Source: Betaproteobacteria bacterium SCN1 (GTDB taxonomy: Bacteria > Pseudomonadota > Gammaproteobacteria > Burkholderiales > Thiobacillaceae). Taken from it: a stretch of DNA of 64,000 bases. Position numbers and translations under genes: made by a program. Shown piece by piece: positions 47,100 through 56,957 of this stretch. The stretch spans positions 1 to 64,000 of the forward strand of contig WBSF01000006.1 in NCBI GenBank assembly GCA_008923315.1. Reading direction: 5' to 3'. The notes below the pieces were generated by a model that was given only the letters and a program-made list of their open reading frames with translations, was not told the DNA's origin and searched no databases. Position 1 is the stretch's first letter; each line of letters starts with the position of its first letter.

Positions 47100-48049
47100 C
47101 GTTTTTCCTGCATCGCATCCTGACGGATTCCGTGCGCGTTTTCCAGACACTGTTCGGGTGTGTGCTGTTCGCTGCTTGCGTGACCTCTGCCGCGGCTGCG
47201 CGCGTGACGGTCGTGCTGTCGAGCGATGCCGCGCCCTACCAGGAGGTCTATCAGGTGATGCGCGCCGTGCTCGAGGACAGCGGGCATGACGTGGCGCGCG
47301 AATACGCAGGCGCCGTGTCCGCACGCACCCTGGCCGATGCCCGGCTTGCGGTGGTTGTCGGTGTCGGCGCCGCCGATGCGGTGGCCGCGCAGCCGGGCCG
47401 TACGCCCGTGCTGGCCGTGCTTGTCCCGCGCGTCTGGTACCAGAAGACCGGTCAGGCACGCCTTGCGGACAATGGCCGGCGCACGGTCTCGGCCATTTAC
47501 CTGGATCAGCCGTTCGAACGCCAGGCCTTGCTCATCCGGCTCGCGTTTCCTGATGCGCGCCGCGTCGGCGTGCTGCTTGGCAATGCGCAACGGGGTCTGA
47601 TCGAGGATATCGAGGCAGGCCTGCGCACCCAGAAACTTGCGCTGTCGTACAGCCTGGTGAACGAGGAACAGCGTCTGGCGATGCCGCTGGAAGCGGTGCT
47701 GACCGAAGCGGATGTGCTGCTGGCGGTGCCCGATCCGCAGGTGTTGAATGCCAGCACGGCGCAGAGCCTGCTGCTGACTTCGTATCGCTACCGGGATCCG
47801 GTGGTCGGCTATTCGCGTTCGCTCACGCGCGCGGGCGCATTGCTGTCGCTGCATTCCAGCCCTTCCCAGATCGGCCGTCAGGCCGCCGTGTGGGTGCTCA
47901 ATGCATTGAGCGGCCCGAACGTGCGCCTGCCGGCGGCGGCCTTTCCGGCGTATTTCAGCATTTCGATCAACGAGCAGGTGGCGCGTTCGCTCGGATTCGT
48001 CGTGCCGCCGGAGGATGAGCTGGAAAAACGCATGGGAGGCGAGCACTGA
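47096..48049 (+). CDS. Periplasmic binding-protein-like protein, partner of the GGDEF-EAL gene
   Basis: A secreted protein of about 317 residues. A signal peptide VFQTLFGCVLFAACVTSAAAA is followed by an ABC-type binding-protein-like (PBP I-like) fold: VVLSSDAAPYQEVYQVMRAV, AVVVGVGAADAVA, PDARRVGVLLGNAQRGLIED and VGYSRSLTRAGALLSLHSSP. I can place it near the substrate-binding proteins found beside sensory domains, not near a known transporter. Two starts fit: TTG at 47096, in TTGA overlap with dnaQ and after a G-rich run, or GTG at 47132. It overlaps the next gene by one base, so it most likely senses a ligand for that c-di-GMP protein. Confidence 0.8.
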   Translation: MTFFLHRILTDSVRVFQTLFGCVLFAACVTSAAAARVTVVLSSDAAPYQEVYQVMRAVLEDSGHDVAREYAGAVSARTLADARLAVVVGVGAADAVAAQPGRTPVLAVLVPRVWYQKTGQARLADNGRRTVSAIYLDQPFERQALLIRLAFPDARRVGVLLGNAQRGLIEDIEAGLRTQKLALSYSLVNEEQRLAMPLEAVLTEADVLLAVPDPQVLNASTAQSLLLTSYRYRDPVVGYSRSLTRAGALLSLHSSPSQIGRQAAVWVLNALSGPNVRLPAAAFPAYFSISINEQVARSLGFVVPPEDELEKRMGGEH

Positions 48050-50163
48050 TGGCCTATCCGCTTGGCATACGGGGCCGCGTGATCGGGCTGGCCATAGTGC
48101 CGGTCGCGATCATCGGGGTGCTCCTGTTGTTCCAGCTCATTACCGGCAAGATCCAGGACCTCGACCAGTCGCTGCGCACGCGTGCGGTATCGATCGCCCG
48201 GCAGCTTGCGCCGGCCGTGGAGTACGGCGTTGCGTCAGGCAATATCGACGTGCTGCAGAATCTGCTTGAGAAAGCGGCAATCGAGCCGGATATCCGCGGT
48301 GTGGCGGTGTTTGCCGACAACGGCCAGTGGCTGGCTCAGGTCGGAATGGGCGCCTGGGCCAACCCGCTGCACGACAAGATGCCCGCCGACCGCATTCAGG
48401 AAATCGAGTATGCGAACCGGCTGGTCTATTACGCGCCGATCACGCGGACCGAAGTCGTGGTGGACGACTTCCAGGCGATCGAATCCGGCATCGCCGTGCC
48501 CGGCACGCATCCCAGACTGCTTGGCTGGGTGGGACTGGACGTGTCGCGCGACGCCACGATCCGAAGCCAGCGCAAGGCCATCCTGCGCAGCCTGGGCATA
48601 CTGTTCGCGGGACTTGCCCTGAGTCTCTATCTCGCGTGGCGTATCGGCCGCCAGATTACCCGGCCCATCCTTGCATTGACGCATACGGTGAGCCGGATCG
48701 GCGAAGGCCATCTCGACGCGCGCGTGGCGTCGACCGGGCAGGCGGAACTCGGCATGCTGCAACGCGGCGTCAATCACATGGCCGCACATTTGCAGGCGGC
48801 GCAGGACCAGATGCAGGAGAAGATCGACCAGGCGACGGCGCGTCTGGTCTATCAGGCGAGCCACGATGCGCTGACCGGCCTGATCAACCGGCGCGAGTTC
48901 GAACAGCGTCTGGAGCGCCTGCTGCAGTCGGCGATCCAGCATGGACGAACCCATGCGCTGTGCTACATGGATCTCGACCAGTTCAAGGTGATCAACGATT
49001 CCTGCGGCCACGCGGCGGGCGATGAACTGCTGCGCCAGCTCGCGCTGCTGCTCAAGTCCAACCTGCGCGAGCGCGATACGCTGGCCCGGCTGGGGGGCGA
49101 CGAATTTGCGCTGCTGCTGGAAAATTGCGGCATCGACGATGCCATTCTGGTGGCCGACCTGTTCCGTGCCGAGGTGCAGCGCTTCCGCTTCAAATGGGGC
49201 GACCGCATCTTCGCCGTCGGTATGAGCGTCGGCATGGTCGCCATCACGCGCGACAGCGGCACGGTCGCCAACCTGCTGTCGGCGGCTGATGCCGCCTGTT
49301 ACGTGGCCAAGGATCGGGGACGCAACCAGATCCATGTCTACGAAACCCGCGATCTCGACCTGGCGCGCCACCGGGGCGAGATGCAATGGGTTGCGCGCAT
49401 CCAGCGTGCCATCGAAGAGCACCGGCTGCGCCTGGCCTGGCAGGAGATCCGGCGGACCGACGGCGGCACCGAACGCACCCGCCACGTCGAACTGCTGCTG
49501 CGCATGGTGGACGAAGACGGCTCGGATATCCTGCCGATGGCCTTCATTCCGGCTGCCGAGCGCTATTACGTCATGCCTTCGCTCGATCAGTGGGTGGTGG
49601 ATGAAACCTTCCGGCTCTGGCAGCGTTGCGCGGCTTTACCGGGTGGCGTGCGTTATCTGTTCGGGATCAATCTGTCGGGCGCGTCGCTCAAGGACCCGGC
49701 ATTCCGCGACATGCTCCTGACGCGGCTGGAGGCAAACCCTGCACTCGGCCCCAATCTCTGCTTCGAAATCACCGAGACGGCCGCAATCGGCAATCTGACG
49801 GTCGTCAACGCCTTTATCGAAGCCTTGCGCGGTTTCGGGTGCAGTTTCGCGCTCGACGACTTCGGCAGCGGCCTGTCGTCGTTCAATTACCTGAAGAATC
49901 TCCGGGTGGATTTTCTGAAGATCGACGGTGCCTTCGTGCGCGACATCGTCGCCAATCCGGTCGATCGCGCGATGGTCGAGGCGGTCCACCGCATCGGCCA
50001 TCTGCTGGGCCTCAAGACGGTGGCCGAGTACGTCGAGGACGACCGGATACTCTCGTTCCTGCGCCAGATCGGCGTGGATTACGTCCAGGGCAACGGCGTG
50101 CACGCGCCCCAGTCGCTGGACGCGCTGTGCGATACGGACACGCCGGCCGCGTCGGTCCCCTGA
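48049..50163 (+). CDS. HAMP-GGDEF-EAL membrane c-di-GMP enzyme
   Basis: A 704-residue signalling protein. A first membrane helix (about 9-32) and a second near 178-200 enclose a periplasmic region of about 145 residues. HAMP follows (RIGRQITRPILALTHTVSRI), then a GGDEF domain near 265-425 with intact RLGGDEFALL and an I-site RERD five residues before it. An EAL domain near 440-695 has ELL in place of EAL, INLSG, FEITET, DDFGSGLSSF and AEYVED. Most catalytic acidic residues are retained, so it could make and break c-di-GMP. The upstream binding protein overlaps it by one base and may be its sensor. Confidence 0.9.
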   Translation: MAYPLGIRGRVIGLAIVPVAIIGVLLLFQLITGKIQDLDQSLRTRAVSIARQLAPAVEYGVASGNIDVLQNLLEKAAIEPDIRGVAVFADNGQWLAQVGMGAWANPLHDKMPADRIQEIEYANRLVYYAPITRTEVVVDDFQAIESGIAVPGTHPRLLGWVGLDVSRDATIRSQRKAILRSLGILFAGLALSLYLAWRIGRQITRPILALTHTVSRIGEGHLDARVASTGQAELGMLQRGVNHMAAHLQAAQDQMQEKIDQATARLVYQASHDALTGLINRREFEQRLERLLQSAIQHGRTHALCYMDLDQFKVINDSCGHAAGDELLRQLALLLKSNLRERDTLARLGGDEFALLLENCGIDDAILVADLFRAEVQRFRFKWGDRIFAVGMSVGMVAITRDSGTVANLLSAADAACYVAKDRGRNQIHVYETRDLDLARHRGEMQWVARIQRAIEEHRLRLAWQEIRRTDGGTERTRHVELLLRMVDEDGSDILPMAFIPAAERYYVMPSLDQWVVDETFRLWQRCAALPGGVRYLFGINLSGASLKDPAFRDMLLTRLEANPALGPNLCFEITETAAIGNLTVVNAFIEALRGFGCSFALDDFGSGLSSFNYLKNLRVDFLKIDGAFVRDIVANPVDRAMVEAVHRIGHLLGLKTVAEYVEDDRILSFLRQIGVDYVQGNGVHAPQSLDALCDTDTPAASVP

Positions 50164-50184
50164 CGGAGGGGCGCGTGCGGTGCC

Positions 50185-50391
50185 CTAGCTGGCGCCGAAA
50201 CCGGCGTCGGTCACGGCCTTGATCAGTGTCTCGCGGTCGATGCGTGCGGGGTCGTAGACGACGTGCGCCTGGCCGGGGGTGAGGGTGACCTCCGCAGTCT
50301 GCACGCCGGGCAGGGCCGCCAGCACTTTCTGGACGCTGGCGACGCAGCCGCCGCAGGTCATGCCGGTGACGGTCAGTTGAATGTCGTTCAT
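50185..50391 (-). CDS. HMA-domain heavy-metal-binding protein (CopZ-like)
   Basis: A 68-residue single heavy-metal-associated domain. The metal motif GMTCGGC is at residues 10-16 in IQLTVTGMTCGGCVASVQ, followed by LPGVQTAEVTLTPGQAHVVYD and DAGFGAS. Such small proteins shuttle Cu(I) or bind other soft metals. No metal ATPase gene is next to it; a neighbour may lie outside the window. Confidence 0.9.
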   Translation of the reverse strand: MNDIQLTVTGMTCGGCVASVQKVLAALPGVQTAEVTLTPGQAHVVYDPARIDRETLIKAVTDAGFGAS

Positions 50392-50497
50392 GGCAGGTTC
50401 CGGACCGGAATCGAAACCGGAATTGTACGAAATATCGCGCGGGCCACGGTTGCCGTGTGCCGGCCCGGCCAGATGCGTCCGGCCGGGGCTTCCGGGG

Positions 50498-50803
50498 TCA
50501 TTTCTTGCGGGGCCGTTTGCGCAGCGTCTGCTTGGTGTGATCGATCAGGCGGTCGGCGACGACCTCGGCATCCACAGTGAAACTGCCGTCGGCCAGCGCG
50601 GCCTTGACGGATTCCACTTTGCCGGCATCGGTCACGTCGACGCCGGCGAGCTGCGATTCCAGCGCGCGGATGCGGGTACTGGATTCGGTCAGTGTGAGCG
50701 AGTCGCCGCTGCCCGCAGACGAGGCGGACTTGCCTGCGCCCTTGCCCTTGGCGGCGCCGACCTTGGGGGCGGCTGTGGGGGTGATGCGTTTGTCGATTTT
50801 CAC
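50498..50803 (-). CDS. flgM: FlgM-like anti-sigma-28 factor, no flagellar genes nearby
   Basis: A 101-residue protein with the typical FlgM plan. A short start MKIDKRITPTAA is followed by a Gly/Ala/Lys-rich disordered stretch, then a helical part with SSTRIRALESQLAGVDVTDAGKV and the sigma-binding LADGSFTVDAEVVADRLID. FlgM holds the flagellar sigma factor FliA until the hook is finished. The start is GTG at 50803 with AGGAA about 6 bases before. No other flagellar genes are visible, which is unusual. The Lys-rich C-terminus (KQTLRKRPRKK) is notable. Confidence 0.78.
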   Translation of the reverse strand: MKIDKRITPTAAPKVGAAKGKGAGKSASSAGSGDSLTLTESSTRIRALESQLAGVDVTDAGKVESVKAALADGSFTVDAEVVADRLIDHTKQTLRKRPRKK

Positions 50804-50967
50804 GGAAATTCCTGGTCGCTGATCGTGTCTCGTCGAGACGGTGGATACGTATGGGTGTATCGGTCTCCGGGCAACTTTTCTTTAACGGTCGACCGACCGT
50901 TCGGCGGGGCATCCGAACCGATCAGCCTGAGTGGCAGCGTGCGGGAATCCGCACGCTTTTCAAGGTC

Positions 50968-52203
50968 TTAACGCAGCACGTGCGAGGCCATGCCGTCGGC
51001 CAGCTTGGGCTCGAACCAGGTCGACTTGGGCGGCATGACCTCGTTGGCGTCGGCCACGGCCATCAGGTCTTCCATGCGGGTGGGATGGAGCGCGAAGGCC
51101 AGCGCCATTTCGCCGCTGTCCACGCGCTTTTCGAGTTCGGAAAGCCCGCGGATGCCGCCGACGAAATCGATGCGCTTGTCGCGGCGCGGATCGGCGATGC
51201 CCAGTATGGGCGTGATCAGGTTGTCCTGCAGCAGGCTCACGTCGAGCCGGCCCACCGGATCGGCAGGAATGCATTCCGGCTTGATGGCGAGGCGGTACCA
51301 CCGGCCGGCGAGGTACAGGCCGAATACGCCCGGCTGCCCGGGTTTCACCTGGGCGGTGGCCGGTGCCACCTCGAAGGCCGCAGCGAGCTTCGCCAGGAAG
51401 GTATCCGGCGTCAGGCCGTTGAGGTCGGCGACGACCCGGTTGTAGTCCATGATCCGCATCTGGTGGGCGGGGAAGATCACCGACAGAAAATAGTTGTAGG
51501 GTTCCTTGCCGGTATGCGCCGGATTGGCTGCCTTGCGGGCAGCTGCGATGCGCGATGCCGAGGCCGAGCGGTGGTGACCGTCGGCGATGTAGAGCGCATG
51601 CATGGCGTCGAAAGCCGTGGTCAGACGGGCCTGGGTATCGCCGTCGCGAATGGCCCAGAGCGTGTGCCGAACGCCGTCCAGCCCGGCGTCGGCGTCCGGT
51701 GTGCCCGCCGAGGCGGCGGCAATGAGGGCGTCGACTTCGGGCGCGGACGGGTAGACCAGCAGCACCGGACCGGTCTGGGCGTCGAGCGCGTCGATCTGGC
51801 GCACGCGGTCGTCTTCCTTGTCCGGACGGGTGAATTCGTGTTTGCGGATGCGGTTGGTATCGTAATCGGCCACGCTTGCGGCGGCGACCAGCCCGGTCTG
51901 GCTGTGCTCGCCCATGACGATGCGGTAGGCGTAGTAGGCCGGCGCCGGATCGCGTGCGAGTACGCCGGCGGCGATCATCGCCTGCAGGTTTTCGGCGGCC
52001 TTGGCGTAGACCGCGGGCGCATACGGGTCGGTACCCGGCGGCAGGTCGATCTCCGGTTTGGAAATGTGCAGAAAACTCCACGGGCGGCCCGCGGCGCGTG
52101 CCCGTGCCTCCTCGGTGGACAGCACGTCGTAGGGCGGAGCGACGACATCGTTGGCGCGTCCGGCGGCGGGACGGAGGGCGGCGAAGGGCTGGATCAGGTT
52201 CAT
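50968..52203 (-). CDS. DUF1015 family protein
   Basis: A 411-residue soluble protein of the DUF1015 family, whose members are common in bacteria and have no confirmed function. Typical segments are LIQPFAALRPAAGRANDVVAPPYDVLS, PDKEDDRVRQIDALDAQTGPVLLVYP, IADGHHRSASASRIAA, FPAHQMRIMDYNRVVADLNG and ELEKRVDSGEMALAFAL. The GHHR-like motif suggests a possible catalytic site. It lies 13 bases downstream of mfd on the same strand. Confidence 0.9.
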   Translation of the reverse strand: MNLIQPFAALRPAAGRANDVVAPPYDVLSTEEARARAAGRPWSFLHISKPEIDLPPGTDPYAPAVYAKAAENLQAMIAAGVLARDPAPAYYAYRIVMGEHSQTGLVAAASVADYDTNRIRKHEFTRPDKEDDRVRQIDALDAQTGPVLLVYPSAPEVDALIAAASAGTPDADAGLDGVRHTLWAIRDGDTQARLTTAFDAMHALYIADGHHRSASASRIAAARKAANPAHTGKEPYNYFLSVIFPAHQMRIMDYNRVVADLNGLTPDTFLAKLAAAFEVAPATAQVKPGQPGVFGLYLAGRWYRLAIKPECIPADPVGRLDVSLLQDNLITPILGIADPRRDKRIDFVGGIRGLSELEKRVDSGEMALAFALHPTRMEDLMAVADANEVMPPKSTWFEPKLADGMASHVLR

Positions 52204-52216
52204 GCGGTCGTTCGGG

Positions 52217-55200
52217 TCAGGCAGCGGGTGGAAGGGGATCGCCCAGGGCGGCGAGAAAGGCGTTGACGGCGCCCAGCCGCCGGGCCAGATCGGGCAGCGG
52301 CGTCGTCAGCCGCAACCGGTCCGGGCCGGCAAGGCGGTAGCCGGCCTTGCCCTGGATCAAGTGCAGAATTCTACCCGGATCGACGGGCGGCTTGGGCACG
52401 AACTGCACGCTCATGCCCTCGCCGGACGCGTCGAGCTTGACGATGCCGTAGGCGCGCGTGGCCATGCGCAGGCGGTGCACCGCGAGCAGCGCGCGGGCCG
52501 GATCGGGCAGCGCACCGAAACGGTCGACCAGCTCCTCCTGCATCGCCGTCAGATCGTCCGGCGCGGCGCAGGTCGCCAGCCGCTTGTAGAGCACCAGCCG
52601 CTCGTGCACGTCCGGGCAATAGTCGTCCGGCAGCAGCGCCGGCAGATGAAGATTGATTTCGGAGACCACGTCGAGCGGCTGGTTCATGTCCGGTTCCCTG
52701 CCGGCCTTGAGGCTGGCGACGGCGCCGGCGAGCATCTCGTTGTAGAGCGAGAAACCGACCTCCAGGATTTCGCCGCTTTGCTTGTCGCCCAGCACTTCGC
52801 CCGCGCCGCGGATTTCCAGATCGTGCATGGCGAGATGGAACCCGGATCCCAATTCTTCCATTAATTGAATGGCTTCCAGGCGTTTCTTCGCTTGAGGTGT
52901 AAGGTTTCTGTCCTCGTCCACCAGCAGATAGGCGAAGGCCTGGTGGTGCGAACGGCCGACGCGGCCGCGCAACTGGTGCAGCTGTGCGAGCCCGAATTTG
53001 TCGGCGCGGTTGATGAGGATGGTGTTCGCGGTCGGGATGTCGATGCCGGTTTCGATGATGGTGGTGCACAGCAGGATGTCGTAGCGCTGCTGGTAGAAAT
53101 CGCGCATCACCTGCTCCAGCTCGCGTTCGCCCATCTGGCCATGGCCGACGCGGATGCGTGCCTCGGGCAACAGCTTTTCCAGCCGTTCGCGCATGTTTTC
53201 GATGGTGCTGACTTCGTTGTGCAGGAAGTACACCTGGCCGCCGCGCTTCAGTTCACGCAGCACGGCTTCGCGGATCAGGCCGCCGGAGAAGGGCTGGACG
53301 AAGGTCTTGATCGCCAGCCGCTTCTGCGGCGCGGTGGCAATGACCGAGAAATCGCGGATGCCTTCGAGCGACATGGCCAGCGTGCGCGGGATCGGCGTCG
53401 CGGTGAGCGTCAGCACGTCCACCTCGGCACGCAGGGCTTTGAGCTGCTCCTTCTGGCGCACGCCGAAGCGGTGTTCCTCGTCCAGGATCACCAGGCCGAG
53501 GCGGGCGAACTGCACGTCCTTCTGGATCAGCCGATGGGTGCCGATGACGATGTCGAGCTTGCCGTCCTGCAACGCCTCGAGCGCGGCGGCCTGTTCCTTG
53601 GCGGTACGGAAGCGCGACAGCTCGGCGAGCTTCACCGGCCATTGCGAAAAGCGGTCGGAGAAATTGTTGAAATGTTGTTCGGCCAGCAGCGTGGTCGGCA
53701 CCAGCACCGCGACCTGATAGCCGCCCATCACCGCCATGAAGGCGGCGCGCAGCGCGACTTCGGTCTTGCCGAAGCCGACGTCGCCGCAGACCAGCCGGTC
53801 CATCGGCTTGCCGGACTGCATGTCGGCCATGACGGCGGCGATGGCGGCGGCCTGATCGGGCGTTTCCTCGAAGCCGAAGCCTTCGGCGAAGGCCTCGTAG
53901 TCGTGCGGCGAGAATGCGAAGGCATGGCCTTCACGCGCGGCGCGCAGCGCATACAGATTCAGCAGCTCGGCGGCGGTGTCGCGTGCCGCCTGCATGGCGC
54001 GCCGGCGCGCCTTTTCCCACTGGTCGGTGCCCAGCCGGTGCAGCGGCGCCTCGCCTTCGCCCGCGCCGCTGTAGCGCGAGATCAGGTGCAGGTTGGCGAC
54101 CGGCACGTAGAGCATGTCGCCCTTGGCGTATTCCAGCTTGAGGAACTCGGTGTCGCCGTCGCCCAGGTCCATGCTGACGAGGCCGAGATACTGGCCGACC
54201 CCGTATTGCGCGTGCACCACCGGGTCGCCCGGCTTCAGTTCCGAGAGATCGCGCAGCAGGTTGTCGATCTGCGTGGCGCGCGCCTCGCGGGCGCGCCGCG
54301 TTTTCGGCGGAATCGCGTACAGCTCGGTTTCGGTGACGACGGCCAGCCCCGCGCCGGCGGCGACGAAACCCTCGGCCAGCGGCCCGTGCGTCAGCAGCAG
54401 CCGCGCCTGCGCGTCGAGGCAGTTGGCCGCCCAGCCCTCGCAGAGGGCCGCGTCGAGATCGTGTTCGGCAAGATATTCGTGCAGGGTGTCGCGGCGGCCG
54501 GCCGAGGGTGCGACGATCAGCACGCGGCCGGCAAAGCCTTCGACAAAAGCCTTCAGCCGTGCGACCGGGTGCGCTTCGCGGCGGTCTACGGATATCGGCG
54601 GAACCGGTTGCGCTGGGCCTGCGCCGGCCTGTGCCAGATGCAGTTGCGGCCAGCCTTTGGCGCGCGAGAAGAAATCGTCGACCGGCAGGAACAGTTCGGC
54701 CGGCGACAGCAGCGGCCGGTCACGGTCGCCGGACAGCAGCCGGTGGCGGCTCTGCGCATCGGTCCAGAAGGCCTGCCCGGCCTCGTCCAGCGCGCCGTGC
54801 AGCACCAGGGTGGTCGAGGCGGGCAGATAGTCGAACAGCGTCGCGGTCGTCTCGAAAAAGAGCGGCAGGTAATACTCGATACCGGCGGGCGCAAGCCCGT
54901 TGCTCACGTCCTTGTAGAGCTTGGATTTGGACGGGTCCCCCTCGAAGCGTTCGCGGAAATGCTGCCGGAAGCGCGTGATGCCGGCTTCGTCGAGGGGGAA
55001 TTCGCGCGCCGGCAGCAGGCGAATCTCGGGGACCGGATAGAGACTGCGCTGGCTGTCCACGTCGAAAGCGCGCAGTGTCTCGATCTCGTCGTCGAAGAGG
55101 TCGATGCGGTAGGGCAGTGCGCTGCCCATGGGAAAAAGGTCGATCAGACCGCCGCGGATGGAAAACTCGCCCGGTGCATACACCTGATTGACGTGGGTAT

Positions 55201-55627
55201 AGCCGCCCAGCGTCATCTGCGTGCGGAAGGCGGCCTCGTCGAGACGGTCCTTCTGCTTGAGAAAGAAGGTGTGGGCGGCCAGAAAGGCGGGTGGCGCCAG
55301 CCGTACCAGCGCGGTCGTCAGTGCCACCACCAGCACGTCGAACTCGCCGCGCGACATCGGATACAGCGTCGCCAGCCGTTCCGAGATCAGATCGGGATGC
55401 GGCGAAAAGCTGTCGTAGGGCAGCGTTTCCCAGTCCGGAAACACGCAGACCCGCAGACCGGCATCGAACCAGCGAATCTCCTCGGCCAGCCGCTGCGCGT
55501 CCCAGGCGCTGGCGCATACCACGGCCAGCGGCGCGCCATGGCGCGCGCGTTCGGCCAGCCACAGTGCGTCGGCGGCACCGGCGAGGCCTGACTGGCGGGA
55601 GGGAGGGGCGGTGGGCGAGAACAGCAT
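52217..55627 (-). CDS. mfd: Transcription-repair coupling factor Mfd
   Basis: Mfd (1136 residues) removes RNA polymerase stalled at DNA damage and recruits UvrA. A UvrB-like N-terminal region starts with [20 protein letters not shown]. The RNA-polymerase-interaction domain follows near 480-545 ([20 protein letters not shown]), and the RecG-like translocase has Walker [23 protein letters not shown] in [14 protein letters not shown], and [13 protein letters not shown]. The C-terminal TRCF domain ends at about residue 1130. ATG at 55627 gives [14 protein letters not shown]; a start 14 residues earlier is less likely. Confidence 0.96.
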   Translation of the reverse strand: MLFSPTAPPSRQSGLAGAADALWLAERARHGAPLAVVCASAWDAQRLAEEIRWFDAGLRVCVFPDWETLPYDSFSPHPDLISERLATLYPMSRGEFDVLVVALTTALVRLAPPAFLAAHTFFLKQKDRLDEAAFRTQMTLGGYTHVNQVYAPGEFSIRGGLIDLFPMGSALPYRIDLFDDEIETLRAFDVDSQRSLYPVPEIRLLPAREFPLDEAGITRFRQHFRERFEGDPSKSKLYKDVSNGLAPAGIEYYLPLFFETTATLFDYLPASTTLVLHGALDEAGQAFWTDAQSRHRLLSGDRDRPLLSPAELFLPVDDFFSRAKGWPQLHLAQAGAGPAQPVPPISVDRREAHPVARLKAFVEGFAGRVLIVAPSAGRRDTLHEYLAEHDLDAALCEGWAANCLDAQARLLLTHGPLAEGFVAAGAGLAVVTETELYAIPPKTRRAREARATQIDNLLRDLSELKPGDPVVHAQYGVGQYLGLVSMDLGDGDTEFLKLEYAKGDMLYVPVANLHLISRYSGAGEGEAPLHRLGTDQWEKARRRAMQAARDTAAELLNLYALRAAREGHAFAFSPHDYEAFAEGFGFEETPDQAAAIAAVMADMQSGKPMDRLVCGDVGFGKTEVALRAAFMAVMGGYQVAVLVPTTLLAEQHFNNFSDRFSQWPVKLAELSRFRTAKEQAAALEALQDGKLDIVIGTHRLIQKDVQFARLGLVILDEEHRFGVRQKEQLKALRAEVDVLTLTATPIPRTLAMSLEGIRDFSVIATAPQKRLAIKTFVQPFSGGLIREAVLRELKRGGQVYFLHNEVSTIENMRERLEKLLPEARIRVGHGQMGERELEQVMRDFYQQRYDILLCTTIIETGIDIPTANTILINRADKFGLAQLHQLRGRVGRSHHQAFAYLLVDEDRNLTPQAKKRLEAIQLMEELGSGFHLAMHDLEIRGAGEVLGDKQSGEILEVGFSLYNEMLAGAVASLKAGREPDMNQPLDVVSEINLHLPALLPDDYCPDVHERLVLYKRLATCAAPDDLTAMQEELVDRFGALPDPARALLAVHRLRMATRAYGIVKLDASGEGMSVQFVPKPPVDPGRILHLIQGKAGYRLAGPDRLRLTTPLPDLARRLGAVNAFLAALGDPLPPAA

Positions 55628-55691
55628 GCAAAAAGGCTGGATTATCGCGGAAACGACGGCAGGACGCACCCGTTGTCGCGAGGCGCGCAGG

Positions 55692-55697
55692 TATAAT
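55692..55697 (+). promoter_or_regulatory. Candidate -10 box of ppa
   Basis: A perfect TATAAT lies 33 bases before the ppa start, in the gap next to divergent mfd. No -35 element with a good sequence is present at 16-18 bases upstream. Confidence 0.4.
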
Positions 55698-55730
55698 GCG
55701 CGCCTTCCCTTTTCAAGGTTTCAGATCCCT

Positions 55731-56279
55731 ATGAGCCTCGACCGCGTCAGCTCCGGCCGCAATCTGCCGGACGATTTCAACGTCATCATCGAGATCCCTG
55801 CGCACGGCGAACCCATCAAGTACGAGGTGGACAAGGAATCCGGCGCGATGTTCGTCGACCGTTTCATGTCGACCGCGATGCACTATCCCTGCAATTACGG
55901 CTACATTCCGCACACGCTGTCGGAAGACGGCGACCCGGTCGACGTGCTGGTGGTGACGCCGATCCCGCTGATCACGGGTGTAGTGGTGCGCTGCCGGCCG
56001 GTCGGCATGCTGAAGATGACCGACGAAGCAGGCGTGGATGCCAAGCTGCTGGCGGTGCCGGTGGACAAACTGTGCGGCCTGTACAGGGGCGTGGAGAAAC
56101 CCGAAGACCTCCAGCCCCTGCTGCTGGCCCAGATCAGCCATTTCTTCGAGCACTACAAGGACCTGGAAAAAGGCAAGTGGGTCAAGGTCGAAGGCTGGGT
56201 CGGGGTGGACGACGCGCGTGCGGAAATCCTCGCTGGCGTCGAACGCTACCGCAATGCGGAAGACAAGCCGGCTTTCTAG
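55731..56279 (+). CDS. ppa: Inorganic pyrophosphatase
   Basis: A 182-residue soluble family I pyrophosphatase that hydrolyses pyrophosphate and pulls biosynthetic reactions forward. The active-site region is intact: [43 protein letters not shown] (metal-binding Asp residues) and the C-terminal [17 protein letters not shown] at 55731 gives the typical start [13 protein letters not shown]. In-frame sequence upstream is not coding. Confidence 0.96.
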   Translation: MSLDRVSSGRNLPDDFNVIIEIPAHGEPIKYEVDKESGAMFVDRFMSTAMHYPCNYGYIPHTLSEDGDPVDVLVVTPIPLITGVVVRCRPVGMLKMTDEAGVDAKLLAVPVDKLCGLYRGVEKPEDLQPLLLAQISHFFEHYKDLEKGKWVKVEGWVGVDDARAEILAGVERYRNAEDKPAF

Positions 56280-56349
56280 GGATTGGGGGCAGCCCAGAAT
56301 CCGCACGGGCTCCTGATCTCCGACGCCTATATTCCTGCACGGCCAATCC

Positions 56350-56901
56350 ATGAAAGTCTGCATCCTCTCCGATTCCCACGACAATCGCCGCCTGCTGGGC
56401 GCAGCGGTCGAACATGCCCGGGCGAACGGTGCGGAAGCCGTGCTGCACTGCGGCGACGTGGTCGCACCGACCACGCTGCGCGTGCTGCAGAAATACGAGC
56501 TGCCGGTGCACGTGATTCACGGCAACAACACCGGCGACCTCTACAACATGACGCGGCTGGCCGCCGAACCGAACAGCGTGATCCGTTATCACGGCCAGGA
56601 CGCGGCCTTCACGCTGGCCGACCGCGCACTTTTCCTCGTGCACTACCCGCACTACGCGCATGCGCTCGCCTGTACCGGCGACTACGATCTGGTGTGCTGC
56701 GGGCACGATCACAAGTCGAGCGTGACCCGGGTCGCCAACGTCAAGGGCGGAGAAACCTGGCTGGTCAACCCCGGCACCGTCGGGGGGGTCGGCGCGCCGC
56801 CCACCTACATCATGGCGGATCTCGCCGCGATGCGGTTCGACATCGTGACCGTGGAAGCGGCGCCGGCTTCGGTGCTGCCGCCGGTCACGCCGCACGTATA
56901 G
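56350..56901 (+). CDS. YfcE/MJ0936-type metallophosphoesterase (second copy)
   Basis: A 183-residue calcineurin-like phosphodiesterase with the complete metal set: LSDSHDN (residues 6-12), HCGDVV, HGNNTGD, FLVHYPHYAHAL, CCGHDHKS and NPGTVGG. It is longer than the one at 3672 and has its own ATG at 56350. Both belong to the same family, so they are probably old paralogues with separate substrates. It ends in a large palindromic terminator. Confidence 0.93.
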   Translation: MKVCILSDSHDNRRLLGAAVEHARANGAEAVLHCGDVVAPTTLRVLQKYELPVHVIHGNNTGDLYNMTRLAAEPNSVIRYHGQDAAFTLADRALFLVHYPHYAHALACTGDYDLVCCGHDHKSSVTRVANVKGGETWLVNPGTVGGVGAPPTYIMADLAAMRFDIVTVEAAPASVLPPVTPHV

Positions 56902-56952
56902 CGCTCAACCATGAAAAACGGGGCCGCGGCCCCGTTTTTCATGGTTGAGCGC
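56901..56952. terminator. Perfect 52-bp palindrome, two-way terminator
   Basis: Bases 56901-56952 read the same on both strands: two 26-base arms meet without a loop at a GGCCGCGGCC core, flanked by runs AAAAA and TTTTT. It overlaps the last base of the phosphoesterase gene and lies 5 bases before the stop of the convergent rhodanese gene. It can stop both transcripts. Confidence 0.93.
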
Positions 56953-56957
56953 AGGTC

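Noticed and set aside
52865..55591. A 908-codon open frame on the plus strand across mfd
   Set aside because: It is the antisense shadow of the well-supported mfd gene in high-GC DNA, with no recognisable domain or start signal.
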